From: Streptomyces sp. TSRI0281
GTDB lineage: Bacteria; Actinomycetota; Actinomycetes; Streptomycetales; Streptomycetaceae
DNA length: 64,000 nucleotides
Assembly: GCF_001905125.1 (NCBI RefSeq)
Contig: NZ_LWLE01000023.1
Coordinates: 339,376-403,375, forward strand
Direction: 5' to 3'
In this document: piece by piece, positions 42,861 through 52,093 of the stretch
Layout: each line of letters begins with the position of its first letter
Position numbering within the stretch: the stretch's first letter is position 1
Translations under genes and position numbers: made by a program
The notes under the pieces: model-generated
Database searches by the model: none
What the model saw: the letters and a program-made list of their open reading frames with translations, nothing else
Told to the model about the DNA's origin: nothing

Positions 42861-43245
42861 CGTTTCGAGCCACTCACGGTCGACCGGCCCGGGAAGCGCA
42901 GCGCACGCCCGGCGCGCACACAGCTCCTTCACAGGATTCAGTCCGTCACCGGGCAGTAACCGGACGGTCGCAGTGTGCTGATGAACACCTCCACACACCC
43001 CCTCCACAAGGGCTACCCAAATCGCGCATATGAACGACAAACAGCTTGTTTCACCCTTGCGATCGCGCCAGGGGTCGGCCACCCTGTCTGGGTGCCGTCG
43101 GCTTCGGAGGGAGCCGCGAGGAGGGCATCCGCAGCACTTCAAGGGAGCTGCTGTTCGGTGCAGTTGGGACAGCAGAGCGTGACATTCCGGTTGTGGGCGC
43201 CGCGGGGTGGGGGTCCCGCTCGGGTACGGATACCGAGAGGGCATC
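42861..43245. other. cslA upstream region
   Basis: 385 bp with no long gene. An AT-richer island at 43010-43060 contains the inverted repeat AAACA-GCT-TGTTT (43039-43051), a candidate operator or promoter element for cslA. Confidence 0.45.
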
Positions 43246-43344
43246 ATGCAACCGGAAGGCCGCGTTTCCATGTCCCTGTGGGAACGGCGGCCCACCAGAT
43301 GTGTGTGCGCGGTGAACAGGGGGCGCCCGCCGTGCACCAAGTGA
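43246..43344 (+). CDS. Possible small protein ahead of cslA
   Basis: A 32-residue frame starting ATG at 43246 with GAGAGGG five bases upstream and stopping 41 bp before cslA. The product is basic and has four cysteines (TRCVCAV.., RPPCTK). It could be a leader peptide or a small regulator of cslA translation; it may also be chance. No family recognised. Confidence 0.4.
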   Translation: MQPEGRVSMSLWERRPTRCVCAVNRGRPPCTK

Positions 43345-43385
43345 CCGACCAATCACGCACCAGCATGCGTGCGGGGGGATGACCC

Positions 43386-45311
43386 ATGACGTCGACGCCG
43401 CCGGGCGACCGACAGGACAACGACCCTTCCCGGACCACGCAGCTACGGATACCGCCGCAGCTACGGGCCGGGGGGCAGCGGCGGCGCGCGAAGAAGCCGC
43501 TGCCGCGTTACGACTACGAGCACTACAGCCGGCTCGCGGGACCACTGACCCAGCCCGACCCGGTCAAGCCGTACACCGTGCAGTACCGCTCGCTGCTCTC
43601 CCAGGAGCCGCACCGATTCCGGGCGGCGCTGCTGCTGGGCGCGGCTCCGCTCGTCTCGCTCGGCCTCTTCGCCTGGCTGATGCAGCCGGGCCACTGGACG
43701 GACCGCGACCCGAACCTCAAGAACGACACCCTGCTGATCCTCGACATCGTCATGCTGGTCTCGATCGGTCTGATCGAGCTCTTCCGCACGATGAACGTCC
43801 TGTCGAACGCGCACGCCACGCTCGTCGCCCGGGACCCGGTGCCGGTCGTGCCCGAGTCCGGCACCAGGGTCGCCTTCCTCACCTCCTTCGTGCCGGGCAA
43901 GGAGCCCCTGGAGATGGTGACGAAGACCCTGGAGGCGGCGGTGCGCATCCGGCACCGCGGACTGATGCACGTCTGGCTGCTCGACGAGGGCGACGACCCC
44001 GCGGTCAAGGAGGTCTGCGCCCGGCTCGGTGTGCACCACTTCTCCCGCAAGGGTGTCGCGCACTGGAACCAGGCCAAGGGACCGCACCGTGCCAAGACCA
44101 AGCACGGCAATTACAACGCCTGGCTCGACGCGCACGGCGGCGACTACGACTTCTTCGCCTCCGTCGACACCGACCACGTACCGCTGCCCAACTACCTGGA
44201 GCGGATGCTCGGCTACTTCCGCGACCCGGACATCGGCTTCGTCATCGGCCCGCAGGTGTACGGGAACTACGACACGTTCGTCACGAAGGCGGCCGAGTCC
44301 CAGCAGTTCCTCTTCCACGCCCTGATCCAGCGCGCGGGCAACCGCTACGGCGCCCCGATGTTCGTCGGCACGAGCAACGCCGTACGGATCACCGCCCTCA
44401 AGCAGATCGGCGGCCTGTACGACTCGATCACCGAGGACATGGCCACCGGCTTCGAGATCCACCGCCACCGCAACCCGGTCACCGGCCGCAAGTGGCGCTC
44501 GGTCTACACCCCGGACGTGCTGGCCGTCGGCGAGGGCCCGACCGCGTGGACGGACTTCTTCACCCAGCAGCTGCGCTGGTCGCGCGGGACGTACGAGACG
44601 ATCCTCAAGCAGTTCTGGAGAGGCTTCGGCACCATGCCCGCGGGCAAGCTCTTCAACTACACGATGATGATCATCTTCTATCCGATGTCGGCCCTGAACT
44701 GGATTCTCGCGGCGCTCAGTTGCGCGCTGTTCCTGGGCATGGGCGCCTCCGGCGTGCAGATCGACCCGACGATCTGGATGATGCTGTACGGCAACGCGTC
44801 CGCGCTCCAGATCGGTCTGTACATCTGGAACCGCCGCCACAACGTCTCGCCGCACGAGCCCGAGGGCTCCGGCGGACTGGCCGGCATGGTGATGTCCGCG
44901 CTCTCCGCCCCGATCTACGCCCGCTCCCTGATGGACGCGGCACTGCGCCGCAAGAGCTCGTTCGTGGTGACGCCCAAGGGTGACTCGTCCAGCCCGGACA
45001 CCCTCTTCGGCACCTTCCGTATCCACCTGTTCTTCATCCTGGTCTTCGCCGGGTCCATCACCGCCTCGTTCTTCCTCGGCCACAGCCATCCCGCGATGCT
45101 GACCTGGGCGTCCCTGGCGCTGCTGATCACCGCGGCCCCGATCTTCGGCTGGCGGTACACGGTCCGCGCCGAGAAGAAGAAGCGCCGGAGCGGATCGCAC
45201 CGCGGCGGCGGACCGTCGGCCCCCCGTCCGGAGCCGGCCGTTCCGGCGCAGACCGGTTTCCCCGGCAATGACCAGACCATGCAGATCGCCCTTGGGGGAC
45301 GTAAGAAATGA
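43386..45311 (+). CDS. cslA: Cellulose-synthase-like glycosyltransferase CslA
   Basis: 641-residue GT2 membrane enzyme making a beta-glucan at hyphal tips. TM helices at about 80-100 and 110-130, then the catalytic domain with FASVDTDHVPLP (DxD), SITEDMATGFEIH (TED) and QQLRWSRG (QxxRW), followed by several TM helices (about 415-570). The C-terminal 60 residues are basic and disordered. The catalytic set is complete. ATG at 43386. It ends in ATGA, overlapping glxA by four bases, the known cslA-glxA arrangement. Confidence 0.95.
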   Translation: MTSTPPGDRQDNDPSRTTQLRIPPQLRAGGQRRRAKKPLPRYDYEHYSRLAGPLTQPDPVKPYTVQYRSLLSQEPHRFRAALLLGAAPLVSLGLFAWLMQPGHWTDRDPNLKNDTLLILDIVMLVSIGLIELFRTMNVLSNAHATLVARDPVPVVPESGTRVAFLTSFVPGKEPLEMVTKTLEAAVRIRHRGLMHVWLLDEGDDPAVKEVCARLGVHHFSRKGVAHWNQAKGPHRAKTKHGNYNAWLDAHGGDYDFFASVDTDHVPLPNYLERMLGYFRDPDIGFVIGPQVYGNYDTFVTKAAESQQFLFHALIQRAGNRYGAPMFVGTSNAVRITALKQIGGLYDSITEDMATGFEIHRHRNPVTGRKWRSVYTPDVLAVGEGPTAWTDFFTQQLRWSRGTYETILKQFWRGFGTMPAGKLFNYTMMIIFYPMSALNWILAALSCALFLGMGASGVQIDPTIWMMLYGNASALQIGLYIWNRRHNVSPHEPEGSGGLAGMVMSALSAPIYARSLMDAALRRKSSFVVTPKGDSSSPDTLFGTFRIHLFFILVFAGSITASFFLGHSHPAMLTWASLALLITAAPIFGWRYTVRAEKKKRRSGSHRGGGPSAPRPEPAVPAQTGFPGNDQTMQIALGGRKK

Positions 45312-47245
45312 AGTACCGTCCGAGCCGCCGTACGCGCCGCATGGCGATCAGTACGGCGGTGGTTCTCGCGCTCGCGGGAGCGAACGGGCCGTGGCTGTAC
45401 CGCTTCAGCATCGAGCGCTATCACGAGTACGCGATCAACAAGCCGGAGTACAAGGCAGCCAACGGTCACTGGGACTTCCTGGACATCCCGTCCGAGTTCC
45501 GGATCAACACGATCCACGCGGCCCTGCTGCACACCGGCAAGGTGCTGCTCGTCGCGGGCTCCGGGAACAACCAGAAGAACTTCGACGCGAAGAGCTTCCG
45601 CTCGGTGCTGTGGGACCCGAAGACCAACGCCTTCAAGAACATACCCACGCCCAAGGACATGTTCTGTTCCGGTCACACCCAACTGCCGGACGGGAAGCTC
45701 CTCATAGCCGGCGGCACCAAACGGTACGAGAAGCTCAAGGGCGACGTCACCAAGGCCGGCGGCCTGATGATCGTCCACAACGAGGACCCGGACAAGCCGG
45801 TCACCCTGCCCGCGGGCACCCGGTTCACCGGCAAGGACAACGGCAAGACGTTCGTCTCCAAGGACCCGGTGCTGATCGAGAAGGCCACCAAGGTCTTCGA
45901 CAAGAACACCGGCGCCTTCCTGCGCAACGACCCCGGTCTCGGCCGGATCTACGTCGAGGCCCAGAAGTCCGGTACGAAGCACGAGACGGGCACCGAGGAC
46001 AACTACCGGATCGCGGGCCTGTCCGGCTCCGACACCCGCAACGTCTACGGGATCGCCCAGAAACTCGCCCTGGACAAGAAGGACTTCCAGGGCATCAGGG
46101 AAGCCTTCGAGTTCGACCCGGTCGCGGAGAAGTACATCACCGTCGACCCGATGAACGAGGCCCGCTGGTACCCGACGCTGACCACGCTCAAGGACGGCAA
46201 GGTCCTCGCCCTCTCCGGTCTGGACGAGATCGGGCAGATCGTGCCCGGCAAGGACGAGGTCTACGACCCGGAGACGAAGACGTGGGAGTACACCGGCATC
46301 GTCCGGAAGTTCCCCACCTACCCCGCGGTCTTCCTCCTCAACGACGGCAAGCTCTTCTACTCCGGCTCCAACGCCGGATACGGGCCGGCCGACGTCGGCC
46401 GCGCCCCCGGCGTCTGGGACCTGGCGACCAACAAGTTCACGAAGATCCCCGGGCTCAGCGACCCGGACAAGCTGGAGACCTCGGCGACCGTACGGCTGCC
46501 CCCGGCCCAGGACGAGAAGTTCATGGTGATCGGCGGCGGCGGGGTGGGCGAGTCCGAGGAGTCCAGCGAGAAGTCCCGGCTGGTCGACCTCGGGCAGAAG
46601 AAGCCGCGTTTCGCCGATGGCGCGTCCCTGGCCGAGGGCACCCGCTACCCCAGCGCCTCCCTGCTGCCCGACGACTCCCTGCTGGTCACCGGCGGCTCCA
46701 ACGACTACCGCGGGCGCGGCGGTTCGGATGTGCTCCAGGCCCGGCTGTACGACGCGAAGTCCGACGCGTACGAGCGGGTCGCGGACCCGGCGGTGGGGCG
46801 CAACTACCACTCCGGCTCGGTGCTGCTGCCGGACGGCCGGGTCATGATCTTCGGCTCGGACTCGCTCTACTCGGACAAGGCCAACACCCGTCCCGGCACG
46901 TTCGAGCAGCGCATCGAGATCTATACCCCGCCCTATCTGTACCGCGACTCGCGGCCGGAGCTGACGGCCGGGCCGGCGAGCATCGCCCGCGGCGGCAAGG
47001 GGCTGTTCACCACCCGGCACGCGTCGTCGATCACCTCGGCGAAGCTGATGCGGCCCAGCGCGGTCACCCATGTCACGGACACGGACCAGCGGTCGGTGGC
47101 CCTGGAGCTGGAGAAGTCGGCGGACGGGATCACGGTGAAGGTGCCCAGGAACCGGGCGCTCGTGCCATCGGGCTGGTACATGCTGTTCGTCACCGACGAC
47201 AAGGGCACCCCGTCCGAGGGGACGTGGGTGGAGGTACCGGAGTGA
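45308..47245 (+). CDS. glxA: GlxA, galactose-oxidase-like copper radical oxidase
   Basis: 645-residue mono-copper oxidase acting on the glycan made by CslA. An N-terminal signal anchor (11-30) leads to a kelch-type beta-propeller and an Ig-like C-terminal domain. The metal ligands are recognisable: Y500-H501 in VGRNYHSGSVLLPDG and H588 in AVTHVTDTDQR. C120 (DMFCSGHTQLPDG) is the likely cysteine of the Tyr-Cys radical cofactor; its tyrosine partner is not certain (Y140 is nearest). Translationally coupled to cslA. Needed with cslA for morphogenesis in characterised species. Confidence 0.93.
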   Translation: MKYRPSRRTRRMAISTAVVLALAGANGPWLYRFSIERYHEYAINKPEYKAANGHWDFLDIPSEFRINTIHAALLHTGKVLLVAGSGNNQKNFDAKSFRSVLWDPKTNAFKNIPTPKDMFCSGHTQLPDGKLLIAGGTKRYEKLKGDVTKAGGLMIVHNEDPDKPVTLPAGTRFTGKDNGKTFVSKDPVLIEKATKVFDKNTGAFLRNDPGLGRIYVEAQKSGTKHETGTEDNYRIAGLSGSDTRNVYGIAQKLALDKKDFQGIREAFEFDPVAEKYITVDPMNEARWYPTLTTLKDGKVLALSGLDEIGQIVPGKDEVYDPETKTWEYTGIVRKFPTYPAVFLLNDGKLFYSGSNAGYGPADVGRAPGVWDLATNKFTKIPGLSDPDKLETSATVRLPPAQDEKFMVIGGGGVGESEESSEKSRLVDLGQKKPRFADGASLAEGTRYPSASLLPDDSLLVTGGSNDYRGRGGSDVLQARLYDAKSDAYERVADPAVGRNYHSGSVLLPDGRVMIFGSDSLYSDKANTRPGTFEQRIEIYTPPYLYRDSRPELTAGPASIARGGKGLFTTRHASSITSAKLMRPSAVTHVTDTDQRSVALELEKSADGITVKVPRNRALVPSGWYMLFVTDDKGTPSEGTWVEVPE

Positions 47246-47284
47246 GCCCGGCCGGAGACTGAGCCCGACCGGAGATCGAGGGCA

Positions 47285-47341
47285 TCCGGTGAGGTGAGGG
47301 CGACGGCTGCCGGGCGCGGCCTTCGCCCTCACCTCACCGGA
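47285..47341. terminator. Strong hairpin between glxA and cslZ
   Basis: Nineteen-pair perfect stem (TCCGGTGAGGTGAGGGCGA with TCGCCCTCACCTCACCGGA) and a 19-base loop, between convergent stops; a likely two-way terminator. Four degenerate GACGGGCCTGAGT units follow. Confidence 0.8.
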
Positions 47342-47377
47342 CGGGCCTGAGTGACGGGCTTGAGTGACGGGCCTGCG

Positions 47378-48424
47378 TCACGGGCCAGCGTTACGGGCCA
47401 GCCCCAAGGCGTACTCCGGCCACCAGGCCCCCGCCTTCGGGCCGCCCCTGCAGTCGCCGTCCGACTCCCCCGGACGCTTGATCCAGAGGTAGGCGTCGAC
47501 CAGGTCGTCGCCGGTCCGCGTGGTCGGGGGCTCGCCCAGCGCGCGGCCCGGCGGGTTGCACCAGCTCTCCGCGGGGTCGCCGCCGCGGTAGGGGCCGTTG
47601 CCGTTGCGGCTGGTGTCGATGACGAACGGCTTGTTGCCGACCTTCGCCGAGAGCCGCTTGCCGAAGTCGGTGCTGGCGGCGGTGGCCTGGTAGTTGGAGA
47701 CGTTGACCGCGAAGCCGTCGGCATCCGCGATGCCCGCCCGCTGGAGCGGCTGGAACAGCGCGTCGGGGGACTGCCAGCCCGCGTTGCCCGCGTCCACGTA
47801 GACCGAGGTGCCGGGCTGCCGCTTCAGCCGCTGGACCGCCCCCTTCAGCAGGTCGTAGCGCTCCTCGTGGAACTGCTGGGGCGTGCAGCCGTCGACCAGG
47901 TGCAGCAGGGCGTCGGGCTCCAGGATCACCGTGGCCCGGCGGTCGCCGATGCCCTTGGCGACACTGTCCAGCCAGGCGCGGTACGCGTTGCCGTCGGCGG
48001 CGCCGCCCTTGGAGAACTGGCCGCAGTCGCGGTGCGGGATGTTGTAGAGGACCAGCAGGGCGTCCCGGTCGGCCTTCGCGGCCGCCTCGGTGAAGCCCTT
48101 CGCCTCGCCCTCGGGATTGTCCGTGCCGATCCACTCGCCGACCGGCTGCCGCGCGATCCTCCTGATCAGGCCGGCCTTCTCGCTGTCGCCGTCCTCGGTG
48201 TAGTCGGCGACCTGCCGGGCCGCGTTCCCGTCGGGGTTGACCCAGAACGGGTCCTTGTCCTTGGGCTGCTGCTCGACGGCCGCCGGGCCGCCCTTGTCGC
48301 CGTCGTCGGACGATGAGCATCCCGCCAGCAGCAGGACGGCGCCGACCGCGGCCGCCGTACCGCTCCGCAGGCCCGTTCGCGCGCGAGCGCCCGTCCCGGA
48401 CCGGCCGGTGTAACTGCCGTACAT
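47378..48424 (-). CDS. cslZ: GH6 family endoglucanase lipoprotein CslZ
   Basis: 348 residues. A basic N-terminus and hydrophobic stretch end in lipobox LLAGC (C36). The GH6 catalytic domain spans about 60-345: LLVLYNIPHRDCGQFS, ATVILEPDALLHL (acid aspartate) and NVSNYQATAAS are family marks. It would trim or release the beta-glucan made by CslA. Convergent to glxA, the order known in S. coelicolor. ATG at 48424 after AAGGGGGAG. Confidence 0.9.
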   Translation of the reverse strand: MYGSYTGRSGTGARARTGLRSGTAAAVGAVLLLAGCSSSDDGDKGGPAAVEQQPKDKDPFWVNPDGNAARQVADYTEDGDSEKAGLIRRIARQPVGEWIGTDNPEGEAKGFTEAAAKADRDALLVLYNIPHRDCGQFSKGGAADGNAYRAWLDSVAKGIGDRRATVILEPDALLHLVDGCTPQQFHEERYDLLKGAVQRLKRQPGTSVYVDAGNAGWQSPDALFQPLQRAGIADADGFAVNVSNYQATAASTDFGKRLSAKVGNKPFVIDTSRNGNGPYRGGDPAESWCNPPGRALGEPPTTRTGDDLVDAYLWIKRPGESDGDCRGGPKAGAWWPEYALGLARNAGP

Positions 48425-48517
48425 CCACTCCCCCTTGGGTGCACTGCCTGCACTGTTCTCACTGCCTGCACCGATGTACTGCCGGTCCGATCCATCCTGA
48501 CACAGCGGTCCGGGCGC

Positions 48518-49252
48518 TCATGAGGCCGCCTGCCGGACGCGGCCGGCTGCTCCGGCCCTCGCCCCGGCCGCTTTCCCGGCCTTCTCGGCGGCCTTCTCCC
48601 CGGTCAGATAGGCGGAGACCACCACGTTCGCCGTGTACGAGCGCGTCCGGTGGTCGTACGTGCCCCCGCAGGTGATCAGCCGGAGCTCCGCCCGGCCGTC
48701 CTCGCGCGGTCCGTACGCCTTCTGCGCGTCGAAGCGTTCCCGGGTGAAGACCTGGACGTCGTCGATGGTGAACTCGGCGACCGTGCCGTCGGTCCTGGTC
48801 ACCCGGACCTTCTCCCCCGGGCGGGCGGCGCTGAGCCCGTAGAACACGGCCGGTTTCGTCTCGGTGTCGACATGGCCGACGAAGAGCGCGGCACCCTCGG
48901 TGCCGGGCTCGGTGCCGCTGCCGTACCAGCCGACGGTCTGCGGCGTCTCGTACGGGGGCGGGTCGATCGCCCCCGCCCTGTCCAGGCCGCGCGGGACGAC
49001 GGGTGCATCGATGCCCACGGACGGGATCTCCACGCTCCGCGGCGGCGCCCCGTCGAGGGGGTCGTGCGCCGGGGGCAGCGGGACGCCCAGGGGGCGCCCG
49101 ACAGCGGCGACATCGCCGGTCGTCGGGGCCGAGTTGCCCCCGGGTCCGTCCCCGGCCTCGCGGCCCCAGAGCCAGAGGCCGAGCAGCAGGACGGCCCAGG
49201 CCACTCCGGTGAGCCACCGCCCGGTGCCTGCCGGGCGGTCCGAGGCGGACAC
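48518..49252 (-). CDS. Class F sortase
   Basis: 244-residue membrane-anchored transpeptidase. One N-terminal TM helix (12-28), a Pro-rich linker, then the sortase barrel with ALFVGHVDT (histidine), LRLITCGGTYD (cysteine) and HRTRSY (arginine). Class F is typical of actinobacteria and its substrates are poorly defined. The GTG at 49252 lies 1 bp after the stop of the secreted partner, so they are coupled. Confidence 0.92.
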   Translation of the reverse strand: MSASDRPAGTGRWLTGVAWAVLLLGLWLWGREAGDGPGGNSAPTTGDVAAVGRPLGVPLPPAHDPLDGAPPRSVEIPSVGIDAPVVPRGLDRAGAIDPPPYETPQTVGWYGSGTEPGTEGAALFVGHVDTETKPAVFYGLSAARPGEKVRVTRTDGTVAEFTIDDVQVFTRERFDAQKAYGPREDGRAELRLITCGGTYDHRTRSYTANVVVSAYLTGEKAAEKAGKAAGARAGAAGRVRQAAS

Positions 49253-49253
49253 C

Positions 49254-49811
49254 TCAGTCCGTGGCCGGGCGGCGGCGGCGCACGCTGCGGAAGGCGACGG
49301 CGACGGCCGCGACGGCGGCGAGCACCAGCCCGGTCACCGCGTGCCGGGTGCCCGGTCCGTCCGACTGGGCGGCCTGGTCGGCGAGGGTGGCGGTGCCACC
49401 GCCACCGGCCCTGACGGGCGCGACGGGAGAGGGCCGGCTGTGGTGCATGACGGTGAGGCTGCCGGTGGCCTTGCCCTTGCCGTCCTTGCAGGTCACCCAG
49501 ACATCGTACGAGCGGGGCTCGGCGTCGGAGCGGATCCGGGCCTCGGCGAAGATGCCCTTCCCGTCGGCGGGGGCGAAGTGGACCTCGGAGACGAAGGCGT
49601 CGGAGTTGCCCTTGGCCGACCTGCCCTTGCCGCAGACGTCGGTCCGGAGTTCCACCTCCCCGCCCGGGGCGATCGTGGACGGGGTCACCGAGACCGAACC
49701 TCGGTCGTCGTTACCGGCCGGGGCGGTGTGGGCGGCCAGAGCGACGGGCGCGGGCAGGGCTATCGCCGCGACCGCCGCTGCGGCACAGAATGTGAGGGGC
49801 AGTGAACGCAT
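49254..49811 (-). CDS. Secreted protein with C-terminal TM, coupled to class F sortase
   Basis: 185 residues: signal peptide (1-26, cut after VALAA), a beta-rich Ig-like domain (PSTIAPGGEVELRTDVC, SYDVWVTCKDGKGKATGSLTV) with two cysteines, a Gly/Ala linker, and a C-terminal TM helix with a basic tail (VTGLVLAAVAAVAVA then RSVRRRR). This is the outline of a sortase substrate but no LPxTG or LAxTG pentapeptide is seen; the linker has SDGPGTRHAVTG. ATG at 49811 with a strong AAGGAGG. Possible substrate or accessory of the sortase gene 1 bp downstream. Confidence 0.8.
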   Translation of the reverse strand: MRSLPLTFCAAAAVAAIALPAPVALAAHTAPAGNDDRGSVSVTPSTIAPGGEVELRTDVCGKGRSAKGNSDAFVSEVHFAPADGKGIFAEARIRSDAEPRSYDVWVTCKDGKGKATGSLTVMHHSRPSPVAPVRAGGGGTATLADQAAQSDGPGTRHAVTGLVLAAVAAVAVAFRSVRRRRPATD

Positions 49812-49893
49812 CGTGAACCTCCTTCTGGAAGGTTCACGCGTGCGGCCGCTTTCCGCATCCGCACGCGCCCGGTCGGGCGACGGCGGACCGGTA

Positions 49894-50682
49894 TCAGCGC
49901 AGGTCGACGAGGTCGACCAGATCGGCGATGGAGTCGACGACGGTGGACGGCCGGAAGGGGTAGCGGTCGATGTCGGCGAGGGAGGTGAGGCCGGTGAGGA
50001 CCAGGAAGGTCTGCATGCCCGCCTCCAGACCCGCCAGGACATCGGTGTCCATCCGGTCGCCGATCATGGCGCTGGTCTCGGAGTGGGCGCCGATGGCGTT
50101 CAGTCCGGTCCGCATCATCAGCGGGTTGGGCTTGCCCGCGAAGTACGGGTCCTTGCCGGTGGCCTTGGTGATGAGAGCGGCGACGGAGCCGGTGGCGGGC
50201 AGCGGGCCCTCGGCGGACGGGCCGGTCTCGTCCGGGTTGGTGCAGATGAAGCGGGCGCCGCCGTTGATCAGCCGGATCGCCTTGGTCAGCGCCTCGAAGC
50301 TGTACGTACGGGTCTCGCCGAGCACCACGTAGTCCGGGTCGTGGTCGGTGAGGACGTACCCGATGTCGTGCAGCGCCGTGGTGAGCCCCGCCTCGCCGAT
50401 GACGTACGCGGTGCCGCCGGGGCGCTGGTCGTCGAGGAACTGGGCGGTGGCCAGGGCGGAGGTCCAGATGTTCTGCACCGGTACGTCCAGGCCCATGCGC
50501 TTCAGCCGGGCGTGCAGGTCGCGTGCGGTGTAGATGGAGTTGTTGGTGAGGACGAGGAAGGGCAGCCCGGAATCCCGCAGCCGCTTGATGAAGGCGTCCG
50601 CACCGGGGATCGGCGTGCCCTCGTGGATGAGGACCCCGTCCATGTCGGTGAGCCAGGATTCGATCGGCTTGCGCTCTGCCAT
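49894..50682 (-). CDS. HAD-IIA (NagD-type) phosphatase
   Basis: 262 residues. The nucleophile motif LTDMDGVLIHEG has D13 and D15; motif II VLTNNS, motif III lysine in YFAGKPNP and motif IV SAMIGDRMDTDVLAG complete the HAD set. The cap is the large type C2. Likely acts on a nucleotide or sugar phosphate. ATG at 50682. A conserved motif shared with the phosphonate operon lies 207 bp upstream. Confidence 0.9.
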   Translation of the reverse strand: MAERKPIESWLTDMDGVLIHEGTPIPGADAFIKRLRDSGLPFLVLTNNSIYTARDLHARLKRMGLDVPVQNIWTSALATAQFLDDQRPGGTAYVIGEAGLTTALHDIGYVLTDHDPDYVVLGETRTYSFEALTKAIRLINGGARFICTNPDETGPSAEGPLPATGSVAALITKATGKDPYFAGKPNPLMMRTGLNAIGAHSETSAMIGDRMDTDVLAGLEAGMQTFLVLTGLTSLADIDRYPFRPSTVVDSIADLVDLVDLR

Positions 50683-50844
50683 GTGACGGGACTCCTGCCG
50701 TACGTACGCTGTGCACACGAGGTGCCGGGACGCCGGCGGCACCGCGTTGTGCAGCGCCGACGTACCCGATTTTAGAGGGGTGCCGGTCCGCGGTCCGCCC
50801 GGCGGGCCCGGTCGGGGGCGTGGACCGCCGCACGGCCGACGGGA

Positions 50845-50882
50845 GCGCTCAACTCCCCGTCCGCCGACGAGGAGTTGAGCGC
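50845..50882 (-). terminator. Hairpin after the phosphonate operon
   Basis: Perfect 12-bp stem GCGCTCAACTCC / GGAGTTGAGCGC with a 14-base loop, about 100 bp beyond the last operon gene (minus strand). No T-run. Confidence 0.6.
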
Positions 50883-50883
50883 G

Positions 50884-50911
50884 GGTCCAGACCTGTTACA
50901 CTTTTGTTATC
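50884..50911. promoter_or_regulatory. PhnF/HutC-like operator motif, copy A
   Basis: GGTC-CA-GACC dyad (50884-50893) continuing into AGACCTGTTA-N7-GTTATC (50889-50911). The same composite occurs at 56919-56946 upstream of the phosphonate operon. Here it lies between the operon end and the NagD-type gene. Confidence 0.5.
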
Positions 50912-50980
50912 TTCCACCGGTGGTCTGCGCCGGTGCGGTGGGCCCGCGGTCCGCGCGTGTGCGGGGCGCTCCGACGGCGG

Positions 50981-52042
50981 TCAGCTGCCCGTGGCCGACT
51001 TCCAGGCGTCCACGTAGTCGTCCAGGTTGGTGCCGATGTCCGACCAGTCCGGCTCGAAGATCTCCACGCCCTCCATCAGCTCGGTCAGCTCGACGGCGTT
51101 GGCGTCGGCCGCCTCGATGTCCTCGCGGGCGGCGAATCCGCCGCCGACCGCGCTGACGTCCTTCTGGGCCTGCTCGGAGAGCATGAAGTCGAGCAGCTTC
51201 TTGCCGTTGGCGCTGTGCGGGGCCTTGTCGACCAGACCCGCCGCGTACGGGAGGGCGAAGCTGGTGGGCTTGCCGTCGCCCTTCGCCGGGAACCAGATGC
51301 CGAGGTTGGGCATGTCCTTGGACTGGGCGAAGTTCATCTGGACGTCACCGTTGGCGGCGAGGAGTTCGCCCTTGTCCACCTTGGGGGCGAGCTTGCCGGT
51401 GGAGGCGGAGGGGCCGACGTTGTTGGTCTGGAGCTTCTTCAGGTACGCCATCGCCGGCTCCTGGCCGCCGAAGTCGTGCATCGCCTTGATGAGGACGGCC
51501 GTGCCGTCACCCGCGACGCCCGGGGTGGAGTACTGGACCTTCTCCTTGAACTTTCCGTCCAGCAGCTCCTCCCAGCTCTTCGGCGGGGTCTTCAGCTCCT
51601 TCTTGTTGTAGATGAAGCCGAAGTAGTTGTTGACGACGGAGGTCCACTTGTTGTCGGCCGCCTTGTCGGCGCCGTCGACCTGGTCGGCGCCGGCCGGCGC
51701 GTACGCCGTCAGCAGCCCCTTGGAGTCGGCCTGCTGGATGAAGGGCGGCAGCGTGACGAGCACATCGGCCTGGGTGTTGGACTTCTCGCGGACGGCGCGC
51801 TGCACCATCTCGCCGGAGCCGCCCTCCACGTACTTGACCTTGATGCCGGTCTTCTTCTCGAAGTCCTTGAAGACCTTGTCGTACCAGCCGTCGCCGTTCT
51901 CGCCCTTGAGGCCGTCGGCGCTGTAGACGGTGACGACCTTCTCGTCGGAGGCGGCCGAGGAGCCGCCGCAGGCGGAGAGGGTGACGGCGAGGGCGAGCGC
52001 CCCGGATACGGCGGCGATCGGCTTGAGGTGGCTCTTGCGCAT
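50981..52042 (-). CDS. 2-aminoethylphosphonate ABC transporter binding lipoprotein
   Basis: 353-residue iron/thiamine-type (family 1) solute-binding protein with lipobox LSAC (C25). The body (VVTVYSADGLKGENGDGWYD, FEKKTGIKVKYVEGGSGEM, NNYFGFIYNKKEL, GGFAAREDIEAAD) follows the PhnS-like 2-aminoethylphosphonate binders. Last gene of the six-gene minus-strand operon, 51 bp after the second permease. ATG at 52042 with AGGAGA. Ligand inferred from family and from the neighbouring phosphonate enzymes. Confidence 0.82.
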   Translation of the reverse strand: MRKSHLKPIAAVSGALALAVTLSACGGSSAASDEKVVTVYSADGLKGENGDGWYDKVFKDFEKKTGIKVKYVEGGSGEMVQRAVREKSNTQADVLVTLPPFIQQADSKGLLTAYAPAGADQVDGADKAADNKWTSVVNNYFGFIYNKKELKTPPKSWEELLDGKFKEKVQYSTPGVAGDGTAVLIKAMHDFGGQEPAMAYLKKLQTNNVGPSASTGKLAPKVDKGELLAANGDVQMNFAQSKDMPNLGIWFPAKGDGKPTSFALPYAAGLVDKAPHSANGKKLLDFMLSEQAQKDVSAVGGGFAAREDIEAADANAVELTELMEGVEIFEPDWSDIGTNLDDYVDAWKSATGS

Positions 52043-52093
52043 GGGTGTCGTTCTCCTGGGAAAAAGTCGTGGCGTACGAGGAGGGGCCGCGGA

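Noticed and set aside
48518..49252. Class F sortase as the anchoring enzyme for the LAxTG protein at 57849
   Set aside because: LAxTG is read by class E sortases; the genes are also 8 kb apart.
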